From JBOFSQ01 sp051651625 (GTDB lineage: Bacteria; Planctomycetota; Planctomycetia; Pirellulales; Thermoguttaceae): a stretch of 64,000 nucleotides of DNA. A program made the translations under genes and the position numbers. Each line of letters starts with the position of its first letter. The first letter of the stretch is position 1. Shown here one piece after another: positions 50,553-59,111 of this stretch. The notes beneath the pieces were generated by a model. That model was not told where the DNA came from. It saw only the letters and a list, made by a program, of their open reading frames with translations, and did no database searches. The stretch is from assembly GCA_051651625.1 (NCBI GenBank), contig JBOFSQ010000065.1, positions 62,001 to 126,000 of the forward strand, given 5' to 3'.

Positions 50553-51845
50553 TTACGGCCCAGCCGGTTTCAAGATCGTGTGGCCCGAACCGGTCGGTAA
50601 GTCTTCCAGAATCTCTGGCGAAATCGTTGCAACTCTGACTGGCTGCTGCGCGACGAGGCGTTCGGCTCCTTCGATCACAACTCGCGCACCAGCGACGAGA
50701 AGGCGTTCGCCGTCGGAAGTTTCGGCGACAACTTGGCAATCGTCAATCGTCGTCGCCGCGATTTTCACCGGCACCGGAATCGCGCGGTTGACCGTCTCGC
50801 TCTCGCCATTTCCACTAGCGACGTTTTCTTCGGTGACAACCCAAACGGTGTCGCCGTCGGGGCGTTCGAGAACGGCGTCTTTCGGCACAACGATTCCCGA
50901 CTTCGGCAGCGACGTTGGGATAAACGCCGTCACGCTCATCCCGACTTTCAGTTCGCCACTACAGTCGTCGAGCCGAATCTTGACCGGAAACATCCGCGCT
51001 GCACTCGCCGCACTCGGTACAATCTGATGAACAATCCCATCGACTTTCGTTCCAAGCGAGTCAACCAGAAGCGGAACCGTTTCGCCGACACGCAACTGAT
51101 CAATGAACGTCTCGTTCACATAAACAAGCGCGTCGATTGCGCCGAGCGAAATCACTTCGGCGATTGGCGTACCCGAAGTCACGAGTTCGCCGAGGTCTGC
51201 AAATCGTTGCACGATGTAACCGTCGAACGGCGCAACGATTGTCGTGCGTCGCAATCGTTCTTCGACTTCGCTGCGGATGAGTGTTGCTTTGATGAGTCGC
51301 TGCCGCGTGTCTTCGGCGTTCGCTTTCTGTAAACTCAATTCGCTGGCGGAGATCGCGGCATTTTGCGAGAGCGTCTCGAACCGCGCAAGGTCGCGCGTTT
51401 GGTGACCGAGTTGTGCTTCGAGCGACGCGATTTCCGCCTCTGTTTGACGGAGAAGAATGTCTAGCCACGTTTTGTCGATCTGTGCGAGCAGCGTTTCGCC
51501 GCCGACAACTCGCAAGCCCGACTCTATCGGTATGTCGCGGATCAGCCCCGACACTTCCGACGAAATCGTCGCGCTTCGTATTTCTTGCAGACGCCCACTA
51601 AACGCACGAACGCTGCGAACAGTGTCGGTGCGTGCTTCGGCGACACGAACGAGCGCGGGCGGACGCTTCGGAGTCGTCCGCTGCGTACCGCCACCAACTT
51701 TGGCGAGACGCTCTTGCAAAAACTGTGGCTGCGCAAGTTTTGCTTCAAACTGCGTCGTCACGCCCCACCACGCCACAGTCGCACCGACAGTGAGCGAAAC
51801 GAGAACAACAGCCAGCCAAGCGGTACTACGTTTGAATGAGTGCAT
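50553..51845 (-). CDS. RND efflux periplasmic adaptor (membrane-fusion) protein
   Basis: A 430-residue HlyD/AcrA-type adaptor with an N-terminal membrane anchor (about 8-28). The lipoyl/hairpin part starts with R-V-A-E-A-R-T and has a long coiled-coil hairpin (about 130-210), then a beta-barrel with V-A-P-F-D-G-Y-I. It would link an inner-membrane pump to an outer-membrane channel. No RND permease or TolC-like gene is next to it, so its partners lie elsewhere. ATG 51845 is preferred (signal-anchor at once); the frame extends to 51947. It follows the zinc-binding lipoprotein gene on the same strand. Confidence 0.82.
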   Translation of the reverse strand: MHSFKRSTAWLAVVLVSLTVGATVAWWGVTTQFEAKLAQPQFLQERLAKVGGGTQRTTPKRPPALVRVAEARTDTVRSVRAFSGRLQEIRSATISSEVSGLIRDIPIESGLRVVGGETLLAQIDKTWLDILLRQTEAEIASLEAQLGHQTRDLARFETLSQNAAISASELSLQKANAEDTRQRLIKATLIRSEVEERLRRTTIVAPFDGYIVQRFADLGELVTSGTPIAEVISLGAIDALVYVNETFIDQLRVGETVPLLVDSLGTKVDGIVHQIVPSAASAARMFPVKIRLDDCSGELKVGMSVTAFIPTSLPKSGIVVPKDAVLERPDGDTVWVVTEENVASGNGESETVNRAIPVPVKIAATTIDDCQVVAETSDGERLLVAGARVVIEGAERLVAQQPVRVATISPEILEDLPTGSGHTILKPAGP

Positions 51846-51914
51846 TTGATTGGAACCTTGTTTTGGATTACTGTGTCCGTTCACGGAATTCCCCGTGTTG
51901 ATGTTGACGCATTT

Positions 51915-51927
51915 GCCCCGACGGGGC
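51915..51927. terminator. Small GC hairpin between znuA-like and adaptor genes
   Basis: GCCCCGACGGGGC, a perfect 6-bp stem around one base. There is no T-tract on the minus strand, so terminator function is only possible. It resembles the GCCCCAACGGGGC unit of family B. Confidence 0.3.
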
Positions 51928-51943
51928 GAACGGTTACAATCCA

Positions 51944-52843
51944 TCATCGCGGCGCGGTAATCACATCCGTCAATTTGCGAAGCGACTCGATAACATTGTA
52001 CTGGAGAGGCGAGTGTTCGGCGAGGGGAGTGCGGATCGCTTCCGAAATCGCTTTGGCCGACGAACGACTAAACTCCGGTTGCACGATGATCACCGGCGAC
52101 GCGGTTTTTTCCGTTGCCGCATCGATCCACGCGGCGATCTCCTGCGGACGCGGCGAACGACCTTCAAACTCAATCGCTCGCTGAAAAAGCCCGAACTCGT
52201 CACAAAAATATCGGTACGCCGGATGAAATACAAGGATCGTCTCGCCGCGTCGCGGTTCGAGTTTCGCTGCAATTTCGTCGCGGCACAATTTGATTTGTTC
52301 GGCGAGACTCGCTCCGCGCGACGCGAAGTCGTCGGCACTTTCGGGACGCAACAACGAAAGTTCACGCACGATAGCCTCGACCATTTTCAGCAGACACGTC
52401 GGACTGAGCCAGATGTGATTGTCGCTTCCGTCGTCGGAGACGCACATCGCGCCGCCAGAATCGTGTTCGTGTTCGGCGTGACTGTGAACGGCGGCGGTGT
52501 GAAGCGTTTGTCCTTCACGCAGATCGACGACGTGCCGCGTCGCCGCACGCGGCAACTTCGGAAGCAGCGTCGTCTCGAACGGAAAACCGAGTCTGAAGAC
52601 GATCAGCGAACGTTCGAGCCGCGAGACGGTTCGTGGTGTTGGGTGAAAACTTTCTGGGTCGCGTCCGGCGGGAACGATCACTTCGACATCAACGTCGTCC
52701 CCGCCGACTTCACGAACGAGAAACGCCAGCGGCTCAATCGAGACCGCCACCGCCAGTCGCCCATCGACAGCTTCCGTGCGCGACGCGACGCAACCAACAA
52801 CCACAGAGCACACCAAGAAAACGCACACAATATATCGCAACAT
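51944..52843 (-). CDS. Zinc/manganese ABC transporter substrate-binding lipoprotein
   Basis: A 299-residue cluster A-I binding protein (ZnuA/TroA type). It has a lipobox V-V-V-G-C18, then metal ligands in F-H-P-T, a His-rich loop (H-S-H-A-E-H-E-H) typical of zinc rather than manganese proteins, and a later H-P-A-Y-R-Y-F-C. It collects Zn2+ at the cell surface or in the periplasm. Permease and ATPase genes are not adjacent, and I see no convincing Zur box upstream. Start 52843 has GGAGGTC upstream; a frame to 52873 is unsupported. Confidence 0.85.
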   Translation of the reverse strand: MLRYIVCVFLVCSVVVGCVASRTEAVDGRLAVAVSIEPLAFLVREVGGDDVDVEVIVPAGRDPESFHPTPRTVSRLERSLIVFRLGFPFETTLLPKLPRAATRHVVDLREGQTLHTAAVHSHAEHEHDSGGAMCVSDDGSDNHIWLSPTCLLKMVEAIVRELSLLRPESADDFASRGASLAEQIKLCRDEIAAKLEPRRGETILVFHPAYRYFCDEFGLFQRAIEFEGRSPRPQEIAAWIDAATEKTASPVIIVQPEFSRSSAKAISEAIRTPLAEHSPLQYNVIESLRKLTDVITAPR

Positions 52844-53034
52844 CGGTCTCGACCTCCAAACAAAGATTTGCAACCCGCAACGGCACGATTATACCCAAAC
52901 CCGCCCAAATGACCAGCGACGGAAACGATGTGTTACGATCTGCGATACGGGCACCCCTACACACTACGCGATCCGCCGCTATACTTGGTCGCACTCGGTT
53001 TTTCTAACGTTCCCCGTACTCACAAGAGACGCAA

Positions 53035-53313
53035 ATGAAAACTACCACAATGCCAGTCAGTTCACGCGACGACATCGACGAGAACGACTTCGATGACGAC
53101 TTCGACGACGACTTCGAGGAAATCTCCGATGCAGAGTTCGAAGTTTTAGACGAGTTCGATGACGACGAAGACGACGCCGACGAAGACATCGACCTCGACG
53201 ACTCCGAGTTCGATCTCACCGGCGACGACGATGTCCCACTCGACGACGACTTCGATGCACTCGACACCGACAAAGATTCGTTCGACGACGACGACGTTTT
53301 GCGCGAACCATAA
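53035..53313 (+). CDS. Extremely acidic small protein
   Basis: A 92-residue protein of which well over half is Asp or Glu, with few Lys or Arg. The sequence is periodic (D-D-D-F, E-F-D-D-D, D-F-D-A-L). No fold is expected; such proteins can act as DNA mimics, histone-like chaperones, RNA polymerase delta-like factors or calcium binders. It has a normal ATG, but only weak purines (AGAGACG) upstream. The GAC-rich sequence is not a simple microsatellite, and the frame is clean from start to stop, so I consider it real. The function is unknown. Confidence 0.55.
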   Translation: MKTTTMPVSSRDDIDENDFDDDFDDDFEEISDAEFEVLDEFDDDEDDADEDIDLDDSEFDLTGDDDVPLDDDFDALDTDKDSFDDDDVLREP

Positions 53314-53346
53314 AAAGTACCTGTCAATTTTCGCAACAGTACATGG

Positions 53347-53572
53347 TTTTTGAGGAGTCTCACACAAAGGCACGAAGGCACAAAGAAGAATTTTAACGCG
53401 GAAATCGCGGAAGGACGGAAAGACGCAGAAGTTCTGAATTCCGCGCCTTCCGTTTTTCTGCGTGTTCCATGTTCTCTCCTCTTCGTGCCTTTGTGCCTTC
53501 GTGTGAGAAAAAAGAGCCGCCATTAAAGTGTGCTGTCATGCGAAGCGTGAACAATTACAAAAATCAGACAGA
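53347..53572. repeat. Repeat C2: CACAAAGGCACGAAG-type hairpin
   Basis: TTTTGAGGAGTCTCACAC, an arm CACAAAGGCACGAAGGCAC and its inverse TTCGTGCCTTTGTGCCTTCG, with an inner CGCGGAA/TTCCGCG pair. The right flank (CATGCGAAGCGTGAACAATT) resembles that after C1. Confidence 0.75.
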
Positions 53573-53609
53573 CACCGTAAAAAGTCCAACAACAGTTTAG
53601 GAGAATAAA

Positions 53610-54224
53610 ATGTCACGACGACAAAAAAGATTGTCTGGCGGCGCGGTGCTGCTGACAGGAATCGGTATGTTGTTCTGCGGCGGCTGCGACCCCGTGCCGG
53701 AGGCACCGAAGGCTCCGGTTGAAACAACGTCGCGTCCGTTTTGGGACGAGAAAACGCCCGACGCGAAGCCGCAGCGTGTTGTCGAACTTCCGCCGCCGAC
53801 GGTCAAAGCGGTTGCGGAGATCGTGGCGGTCAAGCTCTCGGCAGCGGACGAGGCGACGTGCAAAGTTCGCGTTGGCGATGTATTTCCAGAGTCGCCAAAC
53901 GTCCCGCGTGGTAAGCCGACGCTCGTTGCATTTTGGCCATCGAGCGACAAACCAATCGACAAACTCGTCGCCGAAGAAATGCTGACGTCGATCCCAGCAA
54001 TCTTGACGAAAGCTGGTGCGACAGACGCGATCACGTTCGTTCCGCTCGACGCCACGCAAGAAGCAACTCTCTTCGCTGCCGTCGCGCAAGACGCCAAACC
54101 GCCGCGAATCTTCTTGCTCGACGCCGCCGGAAAAGTTCTCTGGTTCGACACCGAGTTCTCCGTCGCCACCAGCGACGCCATCGAACAGGCGGCACGGTTC
54201 GTTGCGCAAAACCCGCAGAAGTAA
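53610..54224 (+). CDS. Lipoprotein with thioredoxin-like fold lacking CXXC
   Basis: A 204-residue protein with a lipobox L-F-C-G-G-C (Cys about 26). After a Pro-rich linker, the core reads T-L-V-A-F-W-P-S-S-D-K-P, where TlpA/thioredoxins have F-W-A-x-W-C-x-x-C; the redox cysteines are replaced by Ser residues. Later F-L-L-D-A-A-G-K-V-L fits the thioredoxin strand pattern. It is probably a non-redox, membrane-tethered thioredoxin-fold protein of unknown role. GGAG lies about 10 nt before ATG 53610. Confidence 0.6.
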   Translation: MSRRQKRLSGGAVLLTGIGMLFCGGCDPVPEAPKAPVETTSRPFWDEKTPDAKPQRVVELPPPTVKAVAEIVAVKLSAADEATCKVRVGDVFPESPNVPRGKPTLVAFWPSSDKPIDKLVAEEMLTSIPAILTKAGATDAITFVPLDATQEATLFAAVAQDAKPPRIFLLDAAGKVLWFDTEFSVATSDAIEQAARFVAQNPQK

Positions 54225-54254
54225 TCAACACAACAAACATCACCACAAAAAAAC

Positions 54255-55364
54255 ATGCAAACACCACACGAAGTAACACTCATCACGGGAGACGGCACCG
54301 GACCTGAATTAGCCGCGGCGGCGCGGCAGTGTCTTGATGCGACTGGGGTCGCGTTTCGCTGGGACGTTCAAGAGGCGGGCGTCGATGTGATGGCGCGGCT
54401 CGGTACGCCGATCCCAGACGCCACGCTCGCCAGCGTTCGCCGGACGAAGTGTGCGCTCAAGTCGCCGATTACAACTCCGGTCGGCACCGGATTTCGCAGC
54501 ATCAACGTTTTCTTGCGGCAAGAACTTGGCCTCTACGCCTGTATCCGTCCGTGCAAACACTACGCTGGCGTTCGCACGTTTTACGACAAGACGCCGATTG
54601 ATCTTGTGATCGTCCGCGAGAACACCGAAGACCTCTACGCGGGAGTCGAGTTTGAACGCGGCGACGCCAAAACCGTTGAACTCATTGAGACTATAAACAG
54701 CCTCGGTGACAAGAAGATTAAGTCGAACCGGCAAACGACAGGCGTTTCGATCAAACCGATCAGCGTCGAAGGGACGGAGCGGATCGTGCGGTGTGCGTTT
54801 GAATACGCCCGTTCGCACGGACGCAAAAAAGTTACGGCGGTTCACAAAGCGAACATCATGAAATATACCGACGGTCTCTTTCTCGAAGTCGCACGGAGTG
54901 TGGCAACGCAGTTCAGCGACATTGAATTCGAGGACAGAATCGTTGACAACATGTGTATGCAGCTTGTGCAGAAGCCGGAGCTTTATGACGTGCTTGTCTT
55001 GCCGAATCTCTACGGTGATATTTTGAGTGACCTCGCGGCGGGACTCGTCGGCGGACTCGGTGTTGCGCCGGGTGCGAACGTCGGTGACGGCGGCGCGGTC
55101 TTTGAAGCGACGCACGGTAGCGCACCGAAATACAAAGGTCTCAACCGCGTCAACCCGACGGCGGTGATTTTGTCTGGAATGTTGATGCTCGAACACCTCG
55201 GCGAACTCGAAGCCGCCGCGCGTCTTGAGCGAGCCGTCGCTGATGTTATCCGCGAAGGAAAATGCGTCACCTACGACATGAAAGCCGACCGCAACGACCC
55301 CACCGCCGTCGGCACGCGAGAAATGGCCGATGCGATTTGCGAAAAGTTAGAGGCGAGGGGCTAG
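54255..55364 (+). CDS. NAD-type isocitrate dehydrogenase (IDH/IMDH family)
   Basis: A 369-residue beta-decarboxylating dehydrogenase. It has G-D-G-T-G-P-E near the start, R-E-N-T-E-D-L-Y-A-G-V-E (the IDH rather than IMDH pattern), K-A-N-I-M-K and the late signature N-L-Y-G-D-I-L-S-D-L-A-A. It converts isocitrate to 2-oxoglutarate, probably with NAD, in the TCA cycle. Homoisocitrate or isopropylmalate activity is possible but less likely. The last codons (L-E-A-R-G-stop) fall in a GAGGCGAGGGG-type repeat that also precedes the zeta-toxin gene. Confidence 0.85.
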   Translation: MQTPHEVTLITGDGTGPELAAAARQCLDATGVAFRWDVQEAGVDVMARLGTPIPDATLASVRRTKCALKSPITTPVGTGFRSINVFLRQELGLYACIRPCKHYAGVRTFYDKTPIDLVIVRENTEDLYAGVEFERGDAKTVELIETINSLGDKKIKSNRQTTGVSIKPISVEGTERIVRCAFEYARSHGRKKVTAVHKANIMKYTDGLFLEVARSVATQFSDIEFEDRIVDNMCMQLVQKPELYDVLVLPNLYGDILSDLAAGLVGGLGVAPGANVGDGGAVFEATHGSAPKYKGLNRVNPTAVILSGMLMLEHLGELEAAARLERAVADVIREGKCVTYDMKADRNDPTAVGTREMADAICEKLEARG

Positions 55365-55398
55365 AGGCGAGGGCCTGTCAATCAGGGTCTGTCAATCA
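55346..55398 (+). repeat. Repeat G: GAGGCGAGGG units and a short direct repeat
   Basis: TAGAGGCGAGGG occurs twice (55346-55375), supplying the IDH stop. Then CTGTCAATCAG occurs twice. A related GCGAGGGGCTGGAGGCGAG lies at 57491-57509. Confidence 0.6.
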
Positions 55399-55430
55399 GA
55401 ACACGAAGCGTAAGCGAGTGCCCGAATCAG
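55395..55430 (+). repeat. Repeat E5
   Basis: GAACACGAAGCGTAAGCGAG then TGCCCGAATCAG, immediately before the metG ribosome binding region. Confidence 0.75.
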
Positions 55431-55449
55431 AGTGGGAAGAGTGAAAAAT

Positions 55450-57483
55450 ATGCGAAAAATTCTCGTCACCAGCGCGCTTCCGTATGCAAACGGAGCGATA
55501 CACATCGGCCACTTGGTTGAGTATTTGCAGACCGACATTTGGGTACGGTTTCAAAAACTGCGAGGGAATAAGTGTCTATATTTCTGCGCCGACGACACTC
55601 ACGGTACGGCGATTATGATTCGCGCGAAGACTGAAGGCGTTGCCGAAGAAGATTTTCTCGCACGGATGCGCGAGTCGCACCTCGACGACTTCACCAAGTT
55701 CGGAATCGCGTTCGACCACTACGGCAGCACACACAGCGACGCCAATCGTACACTCTGCGCCGAGATTTGGAAAGCGATTCGTGCCGCTGGAATGGTTGTC
55801 GAAAAAGACGTGTCGCAACTCTACGACACCAAAGCTGGCGCGTTTCTCGCCGACAGATTCGTGAAGGGGACGTGCCCCGTTTGCCGCCGCGAAAACCAGT
55901 ACGGCGACAACTGCGAGTGCGGCGCAACATACTCGCCGACAGACCTCATAAACCCGATCAGTACGCTTTCAGGAACGACGCCAGAAATTCGCACCGCGCG
56001 ACACTTGTTCGTTGAGCTTGCGCAGATGCAGGAGTTTCTCGCCGATTGGACGCAAAACAGCGGCGCGCTTCAAGAAGAGGTGAGTAACTATCTTGCGGGA
56101 CAGTTTTTGAACGAGCCGCTCCGTGCGTGGGACGTGTCGCGTCCCGCACCGTACTTCGGTTTTGAAATCCCCGACTCGCCGGGGAATTACTGGTACGTCT
56201 GGTTCGACGCACCCATCGGTTACATCGCCGCAACGAAAGAATGGTGCGACGCAAACGGCGAAAAACTCGACGATTGGTGGCGAAACGAAGCGGTCGAAAT
56301 CCACCACTTTCTCGGAAAAGACATCACATATTTCCACACGCTCTTCTGGCCCGCGATGCTCAAGACGGCGAAGTTTTCGCTGCCGCGCCGCGAACACATC
56401 CACGGATTCCTCACCGTCAACGGCGAGAAAATGTCGAAGAGCAAAGGGACTTTCGTAAGTGCCGCAACGTACCTGAAAAATCTCGATCCGTCGTACTTGC
56501 GTTACTACTACGCTACAAAACTCTCGTCGCGGATCGACGACATCGATCTCAATCTCGCCGAGTTCGAGGCGAAAGTTAACGCCGACCTTGTTGGGAACGT
56601 CGTCAACTTGGCGAGTCGCACGGCGAAGTTTGCACACCAAATTGGGCTTGCGAAAACGTACCCCGATGACGGCGGACTGTTCGCAGCAGCCGCAAACGCG
56701 GGCGACGAAATCGCGGCGGCTTACGAAGACGGCGACTTCGGCAAGGCGATGCGTCTCATTCTCGAATGCGGCCACCGCGCGAACAAGTTCATCGAAGACG
56801 CCGCACCGTGGACACTCGCAAAAAGTCCCGACGCCACCGACAAACTCCGCGACGTGTGTACGATTGGGATCAATCTCTTCTGGCAGATCGCAGTTTACCT
56901 GTCACCAGTTTTGCCGCAGCTTGCTTCGCAGACCGAGAAACTTTTGCAAACGAAAATCACAAATTGGTCGCAGACGCAAACGCCGCTCGCCAGCACCAGC
57001 ATTTCTGCGTACACACACCTCATGACACGAGTTCCAACACAAGGATTGAACGCAATGATCGAAGAATCGAAAGCCGAGTCCGCACCAACCACAGCCTCGG
57101 CGTCTGCGGACACCATCACCGACTCCGGCGACGCACTTGCCGCCGAACCGCTCGCCGCCGAAATCACCATCGACGATTTTTCCAAAGTCGATTTGCGCGT
57201 GGCGCGAATTGTTGAGGCGAACGAAGTTCCCGAAGCACGCAAGCTGTTGCAGTTAAAACTGTCGCTTGGTGGCGGCGTCACCAAAAACGTCTTCGCGGGG
57301 ATCAAGTCGGCGTACACACCGGAGCAGCTTCGCGGTCGGCTGGTAATTTGCGTTGCGAACCTGAAGCCGCGTGAGATGAAGTTTGGCGTGAGCGAAGGTA
57401 TGGTCGTCGCAGCGGGCGACGGCAAATCGATCTTCCTGCTCTCACCCGACGACGGAGCCGTCCCCGGAATGCGGCTGCACTAG
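55450..57483 (+). CDS. metG: Methionyl-tRNA synthetase with C-terminal tRNA-binding domain
   Basis: A 677-residue class I synthetase. The HIGH motif is H18-I-G-H21 and KMSKS is K327-M-S-K-S331. Zinc-binding cysteines are in C-P-V-C and C-E-C-G near 143-160. The C-terminal 110 residues form the EMAP/Trbp111-like tRNA-binding fold (D-L-R-V-A-R-I, V-A-N-L-K-P-R-E-M-K-F-G-V-S-E-G), after a Ser/Ala-rich linker. ATG 55450 is chosen for the family start M-R-K-I-L-V-T-S-A-L-P-Y-A-N-G; a GTG 9 nt upstream is possible. Confidence 0.95.
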   Translation: MRKILVTSALPYANGAIHIGHLVEYLQTDIWVRFQKLRGNKCLYFCADDTHGTAIMIRAKTEGVAEEDFLARMRESHLDDFTKFGIAFDHYGSTHSDANRTLCAEIWKAIRAAGMVVEKDVSQLYDTKAGAFLADRFVKGTCPVCRRENQYGDNCECGATYSPTDLINPISTLSGTTPEIRTARHLFVELAQMQEFLADWTQNSGALQEEVSNYLAGQFLNEPLRAWDVSRPAPYFGFEIPDSPGNYWYVWFDAPIGYIAATKEWCDANGEKLDDWWRNEAVEIHHFLGKDITYFHTLFWPAMLKTAKFSLPRREHIHGFLTVNGEKMSKSKGTFVSAATYLKNLDPSYLRYYYATKLSSRIDDIDLNLAEFEAKVNADLVGNVVNLASRTAKFAHQIGLAKTYPDDGGLFAAAANAGDEIAAAYEDGDFGKAMRLILECGHRANKFIEDAAPWTLAKSPDATDKLRDVCTIGINLFWQIAVYLSPVLPQLASQTEKLLQTKITNWSQTQTPLASTSISAYTHLMTRVPTQGLNAMIEESKAESAPTTASASADTITDSGDALAAEPLAAEITIDDFSKVDLRVARIVEANEVPEARKLLQLKLSLGGGVTKNVFAGIKSAYTPEQLRGRLVICVANLKPREMKFGVSEGMVVAAGDGKSIFLLSPDDGAVPGMRLH

Positions 57484-57510
57484 AAAAGGGGCGAGGGGCT
57501 GGAGGCGAGT

Positions 57511-58116
57511 GTGAGTAGAGAACCCAAATTGATCATTCTCGCTGGTCCCAACGGGGCTGGCAAATCGACTTCCGCGCCACTGCTATTGCGCGACACATTC
57601 GCAGTTGACGAGTTTGTCAACGCGGACGCCATCGCGCAAGGACTTTGTGCTTTCGCACCAGAGACAGTGGCGTTGGAAGCGGGGAAAATCATGGTCAAGC
57701 GGCTCCGCGATTTGGCTCACCGTCGGGTCGATTTTGCGTTTGAAACGACGCTTGCTTCGCGGTCTTTCGCGCCGTGGGTGGAACAGTTGACCGCTTCTGG
57801 TTACAAAGTTCACCTGCTATTCTTGTCGCTTCCCAACGCCGACGCCGCCAGCGAAAGAGTTCGAGCGAGAGTTCGTTTGGGGGGACACAACATCCCCGAA
57901 GATGTTGTGCGACGCCGTTTTGCCAGTGGCTTGCAAAACTTTTTCCGTTTGTACATTCCGGTTGTGACCACTTGGAAGCTATACGACAACACTGCGCCAG
58001 ATCGTCCGCTCACAATCGCCGAAGGAATTCGTGACGAACGAGTCTCGGTCATGATTGACAACACATACCGTTTTTTTGTGAAGGAGTATGCAAATGGGCA
58101 AACGAGAACCGGTTGA
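57511..58116 (+). CDS. Zeta-toxin-like P-loop kinase
   Basis: A 201-residue zeta-family protein with Walker A G-P-N-G-A-G-K-S-T (12-20), an N-A-D-A-I-A segment, F-E-T-T-L-A (the zeta substrate-site signature) and an R-V-x-x-G-G-H motif. Zeta toxins phosphorylate UDP-N-acetylglucosamine and block wall synthesis; many chromosomal relatives have unknown targets. The start is GTG 57511 with GGAGG 7 nt upstream. It overlaps the next small gene by 23 nt. The order is toxin first, unlike the epsilon-zeta operon. Confidence 0.8.
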   Translation: MSREPKLIILAGPNGAGKSTSAPLLLRDTFAVDEFVNADAIAQGLCAFAPETVALEAGKIMVKRLRDLAHRRVDFAFETTLASRSFAPWVEQLTASGYKVHLLFLSLPNADAASERVRARVRLGGHNIPEDVVRRRFASGLQNFFRLYIPVVTTWKLYDNTAPDRPLTIAEGIRDERVSVMIDNTYRFFVKEYANGQTRTG

Positions 58117-58318
58117 CATTGACGCATTGCTTGCAGACGGCACGCAAATCATTGACGCCATCCGTCGCGGGAGCCGTGAGGCGATGAAGTTGTACATCCA
58201 AGCAGGTGAGTCGATGGTTTCTTGCGACAAAGACGGCAAAGTGATTATGATTCCGCCAGAAGAATTGCAACGCATGTTAGATGGCAGAACAGATGGATTC
58301 CCGCTTCCGCAGGAATAG
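58094..58318 (+). CDS. Small partner of zeta-like protein (putative antitoxin)
   Basis: A 74-residue protein with the helical start M-G-K-R-E-P-V-D-I-D-A-L-L and a strand pair V-S-C-D-K-D-G-K-V-I-M-I-P-P-E-E. AAGGAG (58081-58086) is 7 nt upstream of ATG 58094; ATG 58088 is too close to the site. It does not look like epsilon. The last residues (D-G-F-P-L-P-Q-E) and the TAG stop are encoded by repeat D6, so its natural C-terminus was probably altered by the repeat. Confidence 0.6.
   Translation: MGKREPVDIDALLADGTQIIDAIRRGSREAMKLYIQAGESMVSCDKDGKVIMIPPEELQRMLDGRTDGFPLPQE
58297..58316. repeat. Repeat D6 inside the 3' end of a gene
   Basis: ATTCCCGCTTCCGCAGGAAT, one arm mutated; it codes the last residues of the zeta partner, and the following AG completes the TAG stop. 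Confidence 0.7.
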
Positions 58319-58357
58319 CGAAACAAACCATGAACGAATACGTTCGCTCTCGCGCTA

Positions 58358-58384
58358 CACTCGCTTACGCTTCCCGCTCTGATT
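58358..58384 (-). repeat. Repeat E6 forming the 3' end of the yfcE-like gene
   Basis: Minus-strand GAAGCGTAAGCGAGTG; its TAA is the stop codon of the phosphodiesterase gene, giving the tail K-S-E-R-E-A. Confidence 0.75.
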
Positions 58385-58868
58385 TAACTGCCAGCGTTGT
58401 CACGTCGAGCGTTTCGGTGTCGATAACGGCGACGGATGGCGATGGCGTTCGGTGGAGTGCGCCGGGGTTGATGACAAGCGTCGTGCCGACCAGAATCAGC
58501 GACTGCTGATGCGTGTGACCGTAACACACAACGTCCCAGCGACCAGATAGACTCTCGCGTTCGAGGCGTTCAGTTTGATGACCGTGTAGAAAAAAAATAC
58601 GTCGCTCCATAGCGTCTATCTCGCCGAAGTCGCCGTACAAGTAGTGGCGTTCGTTGCGTGCGACTTCTTCGGCCAACGTCTCGCGCGCAGCATCGCAGTT
58701 GCCGAAGACGAAATGACACTCAAGCGGTGACAACGCCTCAATAACGTCGCGCGTACCGATGTCGCCGCAGTGGACGACAAACTCAACGCCGCGTTCTTGA
58801 AAGAGTTCGACCGCACGCCGCGTTAACGCAACTTCGCCGTGGGTGTCGGAGAGAATACCGAGTTTCAT
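58365..58868 (-). CDS. YfcE/MJ0936-type metallophosphoesterase
   Basis: A 167-residue phosphodiesterase. Metal-binding motifs are in order: S-D-T-H (near 7-10), C-G-D-I-G, F-G-N-C-D (in place of GNHD), L-H-G-H and Y-G-H-T-H. Relatives hydrolyse phosphodiesters with Mn2+; the biological substrate is unknown. The start ATG 58868 gives the usual length. The last six residues come from repeat E6, as in the DUF2344 gene. Confidence 0.85.
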   Translation of the reverse strand: MKLGILSDTHGEVALTRRAVELFQERGVEFVVHCGDIGTRDVIEALSPLECHFVFGNCDAARETLAEEVARNERHYLYGDFGEIDAMERRIFFLHGHQTERLERESLSGRWDVVCYGHTHQQSLILVGTTLVINPGALHRTPSPSVAVIDTETLDVTTLAVKSEREA

Positions 58869-58888
58869 TGTTGGTAACCGTTCACGGA

Positions 58889-59078
58889 TTTTTGAGGAGT
58901 TTCACACGGAGGCACGGAGGGGAGATGAATCCGCAGATGCCGCAGATTTTACGCATTGTTGGCAGTTCTTTTTTGCGCACAAAGGCACGAAGTACACAAA
59001 GAACGCAAAGGACGTTTTCAACTTCAATCCTCTTTGTGTCCTTTGTGCTCTTTGCGCCTTTGTGCGAAACAAAGAATA
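58889..59078. repeat. Repeat C3: CACAAAGGCACGAAG-type hairpin
   Basis: TTTTTGAGGAGTTTCACACG, then GCGCACAAAGGCACGAAGTA and the inverse TGCGCCTTTGTGCG. Very similar to C1, including the inner TTACGCATTGTTGGCAGTTC. Confidence 0.8.
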
Positions 59079-59111
59079 GCGAGTAAACGCAACACCCGTG
59101 AACGCTTACCA

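Noticed and set aside
53004..53381. Ser-rich minus-strand ORF
   Set aside because: It is the complement of the acidic protein gene; GAC codons read as Ser on the other strand.
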